This document shows positions 8,155-16,931 of a stretch of 64,000 nucleotides of DNA, piece by piece. The notes beneath the pieces were generated by a model that searched no databases, was not told the DNA's origin, and was given only the letters and a program-made list of their open reading frames with translations. The DNA comes from Deltaproteobacteria bacterium (GTDB taxonomy: Bacteria > Desulfobacterota > Desulfobacteria > Desulfobacterales > JAFDMD01): positions 1 to 64,000 of the forward strand of contig JAFDMF010000004.1 of the NCBI GenBank assembly GCA_019306065.1. Direction: 5' to 3'. Positions within the stretch are counted from its first letter, which is position 1. Every line of letters starts with the position of its first letter. Made by a program: the position numbers and the translations under genes.

Positions 8155-8958
8155 TTATTTAATTATCACTATGTTATTTAACTCAGTCTCTACAGTCTGA
8201 TTATCTGCGGTTTTTACGATTACTTTTTGAGCTATCGGATTATGCCCGACAATTTTTCCTTTTCCCAAAGCGCTTTCTACTTTAGTATTTATAGGAGGCA
8301 TCTTAGTTTTTAGGATTTCATAAGCTTGGTTTTCAAAATTAAGGCAGCACATAAGCCGTCCGCATAATCCGGAGGTTTTACCCGGATTTAAAGATATTCC
8401 TTGCTGTTTTACCATTTTTATCGAAACGGGAATAAATTTTTCAATGTAAGCGCAGCAGCATATTTCTCTGCCGCATCTTCCTATTCCGCCCAACGTCTTA
8501 GCCTGATTTCTTACTCCTACCTGCCTCATCTCAATCTTTGTTTCAAATTTTTTGGCAAGTTTTCTAACAAGCTCTCTAAAATCAATTCTTTTTTTCGAAA
8601 CAAAAAAAAATGTCAGCTTCTTGGAAGCAAAGGTGGACTTGACCATAAAAGGATTCATGGATATTCCGAGCTCCCGCGCAAATATAAGGCAGTATTTGCG
8701 GGCTTCCGCCTCTTTTGCTTTTATTATTTTTAACTTCTCATAATCTTCATCTTCGGCAAGCCGAATCACCTTTTTCAGAGGCTTTGCCAAAGGCTTGTTA
8801 GCCTTTAGCTCGTAAGAAGAAGTCGCTGTAAAGCCAAGTTCGAGCCCTTGTTTGGTTTCTACGATTACGTCTGTCTTTTTTTCCAAAACAAAATTTTCAC
8901 ACTCAAAAGTATAGATTTTGCCGAAGGAATTAAATTTTACTCCTACTACTTTTGTCAT
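8155..8958 (-). CDS. ricT: PSP1-domain protein, RicT/YaaT-like
   Basis: 267 residues with the PSP1 domain. In Bacillus the homologue (YaaT) is part of the RicAFT Fe-S complex that directs RNase Y and phosphorelay; the role in this lineage is unknown. Cysteine-rich segments are prominent: GRCGREICCCAY and SGLCGRLMCCLNFENQAYE, both family hallmarks likely to bind an Fe-S cluster. Start at 8958 overlaps the holB stop as ATGA, preferred over a TTG two codons upstream. Sits between holB and metG, a conserved order. Confidence 0.88.
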   Translation of the reverse strand: MTKVVGVKFNSFGKIYTFECENFVLEKKTDVIVETKQGLELGFTATSSYELKANKPLAKPLKKVIRLAEDEDYEKLKIIKAKEAEARKYCLIFARELGISMNPFMVKSTFASKKLTFFFVSKKRIDFRELVRKLAKKFETKIEMRQVGVRNQAKTLGGIGRCGREICCCAYIEKFIPVSIKMVKQQGISLNPGKTSGLCGRLMCCLNFENQAYEILKTKMPPINTKVESALGKGKIVGHNPIAQKVIVKTADNQTVETELNNIVIIK

Positions 8959-9989
8959 CTGCAAGTTCCTATTTTTAAGAACAGGTTTTCGATTGCAAGC
9001 CTAAAATTGATGCCTGAAGATAATTTTTTTTCTATTGTTTCTATCATAACAATATAAGAATACAAATTTTTTTTATTATACATTGCAGCTGCGGTTTTTA
9101 TTCCGCTTTTAAAATCGGAATTTATAATCTTATCTGGCATTAGTTGAAATATCATAATATCTCTTATCCAACTTTTTATTATTTTAAGAGAATCTTCTAA
9201 TATTTTTTTATCGGAAGATAAAAATTCGGCAAGTAAAAGGGAAGTAAAGATCGGTTTTAAAGTAATTTTTTCAAGTTCTGCGATAAGCCTTCCGCGACAA
9301 TCAAACCTTTCTTGATCTTTTAACATCTCCGCATTTTCCAAACTGCCTTCCGCCATTTTTCCGATTATCTCCGCCTCGCTATCCGCAATGCCGTATTTAT
9401 CGGTTAAAAAACAAGCGAGGCTTTTATCTTTTAAAGGAGCAAATCTTATATGACGGCATCGAGAAATAATTGTAGGTAGTAAATCGGATATGTTGACTGC
9501 GGTAAGAATAAAACAGGTATGTTCCGGAGGTTCTTCCAATATCTTTAAAAGAGCGTTGCCGGCTTCTTTGGTCATTTTTTCCGCTTCATATATTAAAACA
9601 AAGCGTAGTTTTGCTTCAAAAGGCTTTAATGCAAGTATATCTAACAGGCCGCGGATAGTATCTGTTTTAATTGTAGTATCCGGCGCAGATATTTTAATTA
9701 TATCCGGGTTCATACCATTTCGTATCTTTTTGCAGGATTTACATTCGCAAAGTCTATCGCCGTTTATTATGCTTATATTATTGAAACAGTTGCAAGCCAT
9801 AGCAAACAGTTTTGCGCCAATCCATTTCCCTACCCCTTTAATGCCTGAAAATAGCAGAGCATGAGGAACCGTATTATTGAAAATCAGCCTGTTTAAAATC
9901 TCAACAACATACTCCTGATCTATTATTTTGTCTGTTTGCAGTTTTTTATTGTCCGAATTTTTCAAACTACTCTTTCTGGCTGGCATCAA
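8955..9989 (-). CDS. holB: DNA polymerase III delta-prime subunit
   Basis: Stator subunit of the clamp loader that places the beta clamp on DNA. 344 residues: AAA+ domain with a Walker-A-like GIKGVGKW (Trp where Ser/Thr is needed for ATP hydrolysis), a zinc module (CECKSCKK plus an upstream Cys), the sensor/arginine-finger motif ISRCRHIRF, then helical collar. The degenerate P-loop agrees with delta-prime usually not hydrolysing ATP. Its start overlaps the HU gene by 23 bases and its stop overlaps ricT. Confidence 0.88.
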   Translation of the reverse strand: MMPARKSSLKNSDNKKLQTDKIIDQEYVVEILNRLIFNNTVPHALLFSGIKGVGKWIGAKLFAMACNCFNNISIINGDRLCECKSCKKIRNGMNPDIIKISAPDTTIKTDTIRGLLDILALKPFEAKLRFVLIYEAEKMTKEAGNALLKILEEPPEHTCFILTAVNISDLLPTIISRCRHIRFAPLKDKSLACFLTDKYGIADSEAEIIGKMAEGSLENAEMLKDQERFDCRGRLIAELEKITLKPIFTSLLLAEFLSSDKKILEDSLKIIKSWIRDIMIFQLMPDKIINSDFKSGIKTAAAMYNKKNLYSYIVMIETIEKKLSSGINFRLAIENLFLKIGTCR

Positions 9990-10275
9990 CCCGTTCTCTA
10001 AGTTCTTTGCCGCATTTAAAGAATGGAAGCCATTTCGGACTTACCGATATTTTTTCGCCGGTTTTCGGATTCCTGCCCTGATATCCCTCGTATCTTTTGG
10101 TATAAAAACTCCATAACCCTCTGATTTCTATTCTTTCTTTTGCTACCAAAGCATCCGCCATAGAATTGAAAAAAAGATCGACTACAGTTCTTGCGGCTTC
10201 TTCGGAAAGTTCAATACCTTTTTCGAAAGCTTCGGTTCTTAACTCCAAAACGATTCCTGCTTTGTTCATACTCAT
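9967..10275 (-). CDS. HU/IHF-family DNA-bending protein
   Basis: 102 residues. N-terminal helices (NKAGIVLELRTEAFEKGIEL) are followed by the beta-arm motif RIEIRGLWSFYTKRYEGYQG with RNPKTGEKI, and KWLPFFKCGKELRERV at the end. The GRNPKTGE arm tip carries the intercalating Pro of HU and IHF. First gene of the HU-holB-ricT-metG run. Start at 10275 follows AAAGGAG; a second ATG two codons on is also possible. HU and IHF subtypes cannot be separated by eye. Confidence 0.9.
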   Translation of the reverse strand: MSMNKAGIVLELRTEAFEKGIELSEEAARTVVDLFFNSMADALVAKERIEIRGLWSFYTKRYEGYQGRNPKTGEKISVSPKWLPFFKCGKELRERVDASQKE

Positions 10276-10361
10276 TTATAAAACTCCTTTTGGCATATTG
10301 GTTATGATTAATTCCCTAATATATCAAGATTTATAATGTGTCAACTTCATAAAGTTCAATC

Positions 10362-11234
10362 TTATCCTTTATTTTTTACTTTTTCATAAACCTTTTTTGC
10401 ATAATAAGAGCTTCTTACAAAAGGTCCGCTTACGCACTCGGAAAAACCTATTAAATAAGCCTCCTGTTTCCAATACTCGAATTTTTCGGGCAAAATAAAC
10501 TCTTTTACTTTAAAATGCGCTTTTGAAGGCTGCAAATACTGCCCGATTGTAATAATATTGCATCCGGCGTTAAAAATATCGGTTAAAGTCTGTTTTATCT
10601 CTTTGTCCGTTTCTCCGAAACCGAGCATTATGCCGGATTTTGTAGGAATATTCGGAGATTGTTTTTTTACGTTTTCAAAAATCCGCAAAGATCTGTTATA
10701 CAAAGCATGAGGTCTTACGGACGGATAAAGCCGTTTTACAGTCTCTATATTATGATTTAAAACATCCGGCTTTGCATTTATAACCTTTTTTAAAGCCTCT
10801 TTGTTTCCCCCGAAATCCGGTATTAAAATCTCCGTTTTTGCATTCGGCATAAACTTTTCTATTGCCTGTATTGTATCTGCAAAGCAAAAAGCGCCTCCGT
10901 CCGGCAGGTCATCTCTTGTAACCGAAGTTATGACTATATAATCAAGCCCCATATCATAAGCGGCTCTAACGATCCGATCAGGCTCCCGTTTATCCGGCGG
11001 CGCCGGTTTTTTGTTATGATCAACCGCGCAAAACGCGCAGTTTCTGGTACACTCGGAACCCATTATTAAAAAGGTTGCCGTGTGTGCAGAGAAACATTCC
11101 CACTGATTCGGGCATTTAGCCTCTATGCATACGGTATTAATGCAGCCTGTTTTTAATAGATTTCTTGTTTTTTCATATTGCGCGTCTGTCGGCAGCCTTT
11201 TTTTAAGCCAGCCGGGTTTTTGTTTTATATTCAT
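10362..11234 (-). CDS. lipA: lipoyl synthase
   Basis: Radical-SAM enzyme inserting two sulfurs into octanoyl groups on lipoyl domains, here most likely GcvH. 290 residues. The auxiliary cluster Cys set is C-IEAK-C-PNQWE-C; the radical-SAM set is ECTRNCAFC; the C-terminal RSSY serine ligand is present. Directly downstream of lipB and the glycine cleavage genes in one direction, so the cluster makes and lipoylates its own H protein. Confidence 0.95.
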   Translation of the reverse strand: MNIKQKPGWLKKRLPTDAQYEKTRNLLKTGCINTVCIEAKCPNQWECFSAHTATFLIMGSECTRNCAFCAVDHNKKPAPPDKREPDRIVRAAYDMGLDYIVITSVTRDDLPDGGAFCFADTIQAIEKFMPNAKTEILIPDFGGNKEALKKVINAKPDVLNHNIETVKRLYPSVRPHALYNRSLRIFENVKKQSPNIPTKSGIMLGFGETDKEIKQTLTDIFNAGCNIITIGQYLQPSKAHFKVKEFILPEKFEYWKQEAYLIGFSECVSGPFVRSSYYAKKVYEKVKNKG

Positions 11235-11301
11235 TTATAATCATCGCTTATTTTGTCGGTTCCTAACCTTGTAGGATTCCGTTAAATGGTTCTTAACAAA
11301 T

Positions 11302-12039
11302 CTAATCCTCAAACATTTGATCGGATATTTTCATATCTTCATACAACTCGTCGAGGTTGGAATAGTCTTGAAATGTTATATTAAAAACATCTTTGATATG
11401 TTTTCTCATATACCGTTTAGCCATAGCTATATTTATATCTTTTGCTTTGGTTTCTTGAACGATTGACGTCATACGTATCCCTATTAATCCGCAGGGATTT
11501 ATCCACGTAAATGGCGTAAGATCAAGATTTATATTTAAAGCTATACCGTAACAAGTAATATCTTTTTTTACGACTATTCCCAAGCTTCCTATTTTTTGGG
11601 AGTTGGTCCATACTCCTATGGCATTTTTAACTCTGGTTACCTTAACTCCCATATCAAAAGAGGTTCTTATCATTAACTCTTCAAGTTTTTCTACATATCC
11701 TCTAATAGAAAGCTTATTTTTTTTTAGATCTATTACGGGATAAACTATAAGCTGCCCGGGGGCATGATAAGTAATATCTCCGCCTCGTTCCGTGCGTAAA
11801 ATTTCTATTCCCGAATCCTTAAGATACTTTTCCGAGATTAAAAGATTTTTTCTTTGTCCGTTTTTACCGATTGTAAAAATCGGAAAATGTTCGGTTAAAA
11901 AAAAAATATCTTCATTTAAAATTTTGTCTTTTTTTAAAGCTGCAAGCCGAAGTTGAATTTTTCGCAAAGTCGCGCAATTAAGAATCGGTAAATCTAATGC
12001 CATCCATTTTCTTTTCACCGTACCGGAAGTGAAAACCAT
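11302..12039 (-). CDS. lipB: lipoyl(octanoyl) transferase
   Basis: Transfers octanoate from acyl-ACP to lipoyl-domain lysines. 245 residues. Seen: RGGDITYHAPGQLIVYP, the lysine motif KIGSLGI and the catalytic cysteine in NPCGLIGIRMTSI. The start lies four bases after the gcvPB stop, so translation is probably coupled. A 67-bp gap separates it from lipA. Confidence 0.93.
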   Translation of the reverse strand: MVFTSGTVKRKWMALDLPILNCATLRKIQLRLAALKKDKILNEDIFFLTEHFPIFTIGKNGQRKNLLISEKYLKDSGIEILRTERGGDITYHAPGQLIVYPVIDLKKNKLSIRGYVEKLEELMIRTSFDMGVKVTRVKNAIGVWTNSQKIGSLGIVVKKDITCYGIALNINLDLTPFTWINPCGLIGIRMTSIVQETKAKDINIAMAKRYMRKHIKDVFNITFQDYSNLDELYEDMKISDQMFED

Positions 12040-12042
12040 TTT

Positions 12043-13509
12043 TTATAACCTGTACCCTTCTGTGAGTATCGGCTTCCTCGCTGCCTTTGTTTCGTCAAGA
12101 CGTCTTGTTTTACATATTTTCGGAGCATCTAAAAGCAATTGCGGATTCTCTTTTGCCTCGCAAACAATACTTTTAATCGCTTCTATAAAGTTATCAATCT
12201 CCTCTTTTGATTCGGTTTCCGTAGGCTCTATCATGATCGCGCCATGAACAATTAACGGAAAATATATGGTGGGCGGATGATAACCGTATTCCATAAGCCT
12301 TTTTGCAAGATCAAGAGTCGTAACCTTATATTGTTCCAATTTTTTATCCGAAAATACGCATTCATGCATACAAAGTCTGTCATAAGGAAGTTCCAATACT
12401 TCTTTTAAGCTTGTCTTTATATAATTTGCATTTAATACCGCAAGTTTGCTTGCTTTTTCAAGATATTTATCTCCCATGCTCATTATATAACAATAGGCTT
12501 TAAGCATTACTCCGAAATTTCCGAAAAATGTATGAAGTCTGCCTATAGATTGAGGAAAATCTTCTGAAATAATATATTTATTATCCTGTTTGATTATTCT
12601 TGGAACCGGTAGAAACGGCTCTAGCTTTTTATTTACGCAGATAGGACCAGAACCGGGTCCGCCTCCTCCGTGAGGAGTTGAAAATGTTTTATGCAGATTC
12701 AGCTGAATTACATCTATTCCTATTTCGCCCGGAGCAGCTATCCCCATAATAGCATTCATGTTAGCTCCATCGCAATATACAAGCCCGCCTTTTGAATGCA
12801 CTATTTCGGCTATATCTTTTATGTTTTCTTCAAAAAGCCCCAAAGTATTAGGATTGGTAATCATTATTCCGGCGGTATCTTCATCCATAACCGCGGCTAC
12901 TGTTTCGGCAGAAAGGGTTCCGTTTTGTCCTGATTTTACCGCGACAGGTTTAAAACCGCATAAAGCCGCGCTTGCAGGATTTGTTCCGTGAGCAGTATCA
13001 GGAATGATAATTTTTTTTCTGATACTATTTTTGCTTTTAAAGTATGCATGGCATATAAGCATTCCCGCAAGCTCTCCATGCGCGCCTGCCGCAGGCTGAA
13101 GGCTGACCGCATCCATTCCTGTTATCTCTTTTAAAAAATCGGCGAGTCTATACATTATTTCCAAAGCGCCCTGATTAAGTTCTTCGGCAATAAGCGGATT
13201 GGCGCTCCAGCCGGAAAGCGCTGCAAGTTTTTCGTTGATTTTGGGATTATACTTCATTGTACAGGATCCCAAAGGATACATTCCGGTATCCACTCCGAAA
13301 TTCCAAGTGGAAAGCCTTGTATAATGACGCGCTATATCTATTTCCGAAAGTTCCGGAAAATTAGGCCCTTCGCCTGTTATATCTTTGTCAATAAAAGCTT
13401 GCTCGACATCCTGATTAGGCATTGAAAAAGCGCTTTTTCCTTTTCCCCCTTTTTCCCATAACAGCGGTTCATTTAACATAAGCCCTGTATTTGCAAATTG
13501 TTTGGTCAT
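12043..13509 (-). CDS. gcvPB: glycine dehydrogenase (decarboxylating) subunit 2
   Basis: PLP-carrying half of the two-subunit P protein, which decarboxylates glycine and loads aminomethyl on lipoyl-GcvH. 488 residues. The PLP lysine is in LNLHKTFSTPHGGGGPGSG. Start at 13509 overlaps the gcvPA stop by ATGA; an upstream in-frame ATG would extend deep into gcvPA. With gcvPA and gcvH it forms one operon; gcvT, needed for methylene-THF formation, is not in the window. Confidence 0.95.
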   Translation of the reverse strand: MTKQFANTGLMLNEPLLWEKGGKGKSAFSMPNQDVEQAFIDKDITGEGPNFPELSEIDIARHYTRLSTWNFGVDTGMYPLGSCTMKYNPKINEKLAALSGWSANPLIAEELNQGALEIMYRLADFLKEITGMDAVSLQPAAGAHGELAGMLICHAYFKSKNSIRKKIIIPDTAHGTNPASAALCGFKPVAVKSGQNGTLSAETVAAVMDEDTAGIMITNPNTLGLFEENIKDIAEIVHSKGGLVYCDGANMNAIMGIAAPGEIGIDVIQLNLHKTFSTPHGGGGPGSGPICVNKKLEPFLPVPRIIKQDNKYIISEDFPQSIGRLHTFFGNFGVMLKAYCYIMSMGDKYLEKASKLAVLNANYIKTSLKEVLELPYDRLCMHECVFSDKKLEQYKVTTLDLAKRLMEYGYHPPTIYFPLIVHGAIMIEPTETESKEEIDNFIEAIKSIVCEAKENPQLLLDAPKICKTRRLDETKAARKPILTEGYRL

Positions 13510-14837
13510 GATGTAATCTCTTTCGATAGTATATCCAAATCCTCTTTGGTTTTTGTTTCGGTTACGCATAATAAATAACTGCCGTCAAGTTCAGGATAAA
13601 ATTGTTTTATAGGAATACCGGCTATTATTTTTTTACTTTTAAGCTCATTATATTTTGCCGAAAATTCTTTGCCAAAATCCGCTATAAATTCGTTGAAGCC
13701 CGGCGCCTCAAACCTAATTTTAACTCCTTCTTTTTTAAGCGTTTTTTTAAGATATTCAGTTTTATCATAGTTTAAGCGGGCAAGCTTTTTAAAATTTCTT
13801 TTTCCCAAAGATGCCATGTAAATAGATGCGCCCAAAGCGCAAAGGCTTGCATTTGTGCAGATATTAGAGGTCGCTTTTTCGCGTCTTATATGCTGCTCTC
13901 TTGTAGAAAGGGTAAGAACAAAGCCTCTTTTTCCGTCTATATCGTTGGTTTGCCCTACAAGTCTTCCGGGGATGCTTCGCATATATTTTTTATTTGCTGC
14001 AAACATTCCAAGCCCTGGCCCCCCGAAAGATTGAGGAATGCCCAAACTCTGCCCTTCTCCGCATGCAATATCCGCCCCGCAGGTTCCAGGATTTTTATAT
14101 AATCCGTAAGCAAGCGGTTCCGTAAAAGAAACAATAAAAAGGGTTTTTGTGTCTTTTATACTTTCTTTGATTTTTTTTAAATCTTCAATACATCCGAAAA
14201 AATTCGGAGACTGAACAGCTATAGCGGCAAAACTTTCGGAATCGGAAGCCGAAGAAATATCTGTTAAGCCGTTTTTAAGATACGGCATCTCAATTATTTC
14301 GATATTTGCAGGCTTAAGATATGTTTTTGCAACCATTCTATGACCCGGGTGGATAGCCGAAGATAACGCAACCTTTTTTCTACCTGTTATTCGGACAGCC
14401 ATAAGCAGCGCTTCGGCAAGAGCGGAAGAACCGTCGTAAAGAGAGGCGTTTGAAATCTCCATACCCAAAAGTTGAGCTGTTAAGGTTTGATATTCAAATA
14501 TACCCTGTAAAGTTCCTTGAGATATTTCTGGCTGATATGGGGTATATGCGGTTACAAATTCGGACCGCGAAAGAAGATAAGAGGCAGTTGCAGGAATATA
14601 ATGTTCGTAACTTCCGGCGCCTGCAAAAACTTTATATTCATCCGAGGAAGCGGTTTTTTGGGAAAGGTTTTTTATATGGCTTTCCAACTCCCATTCGGTT
14701 AAAGGTTCCGCAATTTTAAACGGCTTTTTCCTTATACATTCTTTAGGAACGGAGCAAAAAAGTTCTTCTATACTTTCCGCCCCTATTTTTTCTAACATTT
14801 CGCGAATATCATCTTCGCTGTGTGGTAAATAACGCAT
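13506..14837 (-). CDS. gcvPA: glycine dehydrogenase (decarboxylating) subunit 1
   Basis: 443-residue N-terminal-half homologue of P protein, forming a heterotetramer with GcvPB. Characteristic segments: RYLPHSEDDIREML at the start, FAGAGSYEHYIPA, and YTPYQPEISQGTLQGIFEYQT. It lies three bases after gcvH and overlaps gcvPB. Two-subunit P protein is common in Firmicutes, Thermotogae and many anaerobic deltaproteobacteria. Confidence 0.95.
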   Translation of the reverse strand: MRYLPHSEDDIREMLEKIGAESIEELFCSVPKECIRKKPFKIAEPLTEWELESHIKNLSQKTASSDEYKVFAGAGSYEHYIPATASYLLSRSEFVTAYTPYQPEISQGTLQGIFEYQTLTAQLLGMEISNASLYDGSSALAEALLMAVRITGRKKVALSSAIHPGHRMVAKTYLKPANIEIIEMPYLKNGLTDISSASDSESFAAIAVQSPNFFGCIEDLKKIKESIKDTKTLFIVSFTEPLAYGLYKNPGTCGADIACGEGQSLGIPQSFGGPGLGMFAANKKYMRSIPGRLVGQTNDIDGKRGFVLTLSTREQHIRREKATSNICTNASLCALGASIYMASLGKRNFKKLARLNYDKTEYLKKTLKKEGVKIRFEAPGFNEFIADFGKEFSAKYNELKSKKIIAGIPIKQFYPELDGSYLLCVTETKTKEDLDILSKEITS

Positions 14838-14840
14838 TTT

Positions 14841-15239
14841 TTATCCTTCCAACTGTTTAATATAAGTATCTTTATCCATAAGGCTTTTTAATTGCGCGCT
14901 ATCCATAATTTTTATCTTTATCATCCATCCTTTTTCATAAGGAGAGTTATTTACGTTTTCGGGCGTATCCGCCAAAGATTCGTTAATTTCAATAATCTCT
15001 CCTCCTATAGGCATATAAAGATCGGATACCGCTTTTACAGACTCTATAGACCCGAATTCATCTCCTTTATCAAAAACCGAGCCTATCTCAGGCAACTCTA
15101 CAAATACTAAGTCTCCGAGTCTGTCCTGCGCGTAATCGCTTATTCCTATTACCGCGTTTTCTCCTTCCTGCTTTACCCATTCATGATCTTCGGCATACAG
15201 CAGATTATCCTCTATATTTAATTCGTTAATCTCTTTCAT
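14841..15239 (-). CDS. gcvH: glycine cleavage system H protein
   Basis: 132-residue lipoyl carrier that shuttles the aminomethyl group between P, T and L proteins. The lipoylated lysine is in GSIESVKAVSDLYMP; the N-terminal EDHEWVKQEG and C-terminal PYEKGWMIKI segments are typical. GGAGGGGG precedes the ATG. First gene of gcvH-gcvPA-gcvPB-lipB-lipA. I looked in the 190-bp upstream region for a glycine riboswitch and saw no recognisable one. Confidence 0.95.
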   Translation of the reverse strand: MKEINELNIEDNLLYAEDHEWVKQEGENAVIGISDYAQDRLGDLVFVELPEIGSVFDKGDEFGSIESVKAVSDLYMPIGGEIIEINESLADTPENVNNSPYEKGWMIKIKIMDSAQLKSLMDKDTYIKQLEG

Positions 15240-15387
15240 TATATATTAACCCCCTCCATATTTTATTTTCATATTTATAATCGGTTATTCTTGCGTTTAA
15301 AATCGGTCATTAATATTTATTACAATTTGAAATTTTGTTTTTAAAACAGTAAGATGAAAAATACAATAAAAAATCGAATAAGGTATC

Positions 15388-15416
15388 TTGACATAAAGCG
15401 CAGCCCTTGATAAAAA
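15388..15416 (+). promoter_or_regulatory. promoter of tRNA-Pro
   Basis: Consensus TTGACA at 15388-15393, 17-bp spacer, then TAAAAA at 15411-15416 (offset TGATAA also possible), 12 bases before the tRNA 5' end. Confidence 0.5.
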
Positions 15417-15427
15417 GCAAATCCAGT

Positions 15428-15504
15428 CGGGGCGTGGCGCAGTCTGGAAGCGCGCTTGAATGGGGTTCAAGTGGCCGCTGGTTCAAATCCAGCCGTCCCG
15501 ACCA
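15428..15504 (+). tRNA. tRNA-Pro (GGG)
   Basis: 77 nt including an encoded CCA (15502-15504). The 7-bp acceptor stem CGGGGCG/CGTCCCG has one G-T pair; the anticodon stem CTTGA/TCAAG encloses ATGGGGT with GGG at 15462-15464; the T arm is CTGGTTCAAATCCAG. Reads CCC and CCT proline codons. It stands next to the restriction-modification pair at 15696; tRNA genes are frequent integration points, but I see no att duplication. Confidence 0.95.
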
Positions 15505-15695
15505 TTTTTTTATAGCTTATCTTTATTTAAACGCATCTTTTTAAACCACCGCAAAAAGCGGAGCAAACAAACTTCGCCATCTATTTATACTTTATCCCTT
15601 TTGCCGAGTCGAATCGAAGCTTGTAATTTTTTATAAAAACTATATTATCGCCATAAGTTTTTATAACCTAATATAAAACAGTTTTAGCGGGTTTT

Positions 15696-16922
15696 ATGCA
15701 ATCTCATTATCTAAATAAAATATTATCTATAAGCGAACCGTATTTAAAAAACGGTTTTAAGCAAAAAAGTCTTAAAGAGTTTTTTGCTTCCATTGATTTT
15801 ATATATAAAATAAAAAACCGAGACAATATAATAAAGCTTTTTTCCAAAACTTATGTTGATTTTGTTAAAAAAGATTATCAAAAAAAATATAAAAGAGTAA
15901 AAAAACCCCTTAATGACTTTATAGAAAAAAAGGATGACGGAATTAAAATTATTTGGGGAGACTGCTTAAAAGTATTGCGGGGCATGCCGTCCGAATCAAT
16001 ACATTGCATGGCAACCTCGCCGCCTTATTATAATGCCCGCGATTATTCGGTTTGGGATAATATAAGCGATTATTTAAAAGATATGAAAAAAATAATCCGT
16101 CAGGCTTACAGAGTTTTGGATAACCATAGGGTTTTTGTTTTTAATGTAGGCGATATTTTCGATAATGATAATCTTACTACAAAATCAGTATGGGGCAAAA
16201 GACGTTTGCCGCTTGGCGCATATTTTATAAAAATCTTTGAAGAAGTAGGTTTTACATTTGTAGATGATTTTATATGGGATAAAGGAGAAGTCCAAAGCGA
16301 AAGACACAAAAACGGCAATAAACCTTATCCTTTTTATCAATATCCTGCAAATTGCTACGAACATATTCTTGTTTTTCATAAACATAGATTGGAAGATACC
16401 CGCTACCCCTGCCCAATCTGCGGATGCCTTAAAGTAAACGGCAATACCCAGTCCGAAATAGGGATTAGAAGCTGGGAATGCAAAAATTCGGAATGCTTTG
16501 AGCGAAGCAAAAGCAATAGAGGCAAAAGGTTTTCTTTAAAAACAATAATGACTCAGTCTCATCAAAAAAAAAAACATGAAATTTCAAAAGAATTTATAAA
16601 AAAATGGCGAAAAGATATTGTTAGATTTTCTCCTGTAATAAAAATCAATTCAAAAGGAGAAAACAGGCTTGGGCATACCGCCCCTTTTCCGGAAGATATT
16701 CCCGAATTTGCAATAAGAATGTTTAGCTATAAAGGAGAAAAAATATTAGACCCTTTCGGAGGAAGTTTTACCTCTGTTATAGCGGCAAAAAAATTGGAAA
16801 GAATCGGGATTGGAATTGAAATAAATAAATCTATGTTTCGCGAAGCGAGTATAAAAAATATAAAAAATAAGTTAAAAGATATTTTTAATCCTGATATTAA
16901 AATATCGGAATTTAATTTTTAA
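15696..16922 (+). CDS. site-specific DNA methyltransferase with zinc ribbon (modification subunit)
   Basis: 408 residues, beta-class order: catalytic TSPPY (107-111) precedes the SAM motif DPFGG (352-356). SPPY suggests N4-cytosine, less likely N6-adenine, methylation. An N-terminal helical extension of about 80 residues has no recognised match. The target-recognition region contains a Cys4 zinc ribbon (C239, C242, C262, C267). The gene nine bases downstream encodes a nuclease with many zinc ribbons, so the two probably form a type II-like restriction-modification system; the methyltransferase would protect the host. Target sequence unknown. Confidence 0.85.
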   Translation: MQSHYLNKILSISEPYLKNGFKQKSLKEFFASIDFIYKIKNRDNIIKLFSKTYVDFVKKDYQKKYKRVKKPLNDFIEKKDDGIKIIWGDCLKVLRGMPSESIHCMATSPPYYNARDYSVWDNISDYLKDMKKIIRQAYRVLDNHRVFVFNVGDIFDNDNLTTKSVWGKRRLPLGAYFIKIFEEVGFTFVDDFIWDKGEVQSERHKNGNKPYPFYQYPANCYEHILVFHKHRLEDTRYPCPICGCLKVNGNTQSEIGIRSWECKNSECFERSKSNRGKRFSLKTIMTQSHQKKKHEISKEFIKKWRKDIVRFSPVIKINSKGENRLGHTAPFPEDIPEFAIRMFSYKGEKILDPFGGSFTSVIAAKKLERIGIGIEINKSMFREASIKNIKNKLKDIFNPDIKISEFNF

Positions 16923-16931
16923 ACGGTATTT

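Noticed and set aside
15240-15427. glycine riboswitch upstream of gcvH
   Set aside because: Searched by eye for the tandem aptamer cores; the sequence is AT-rich and shows no GC-rich paired elements of that kind.
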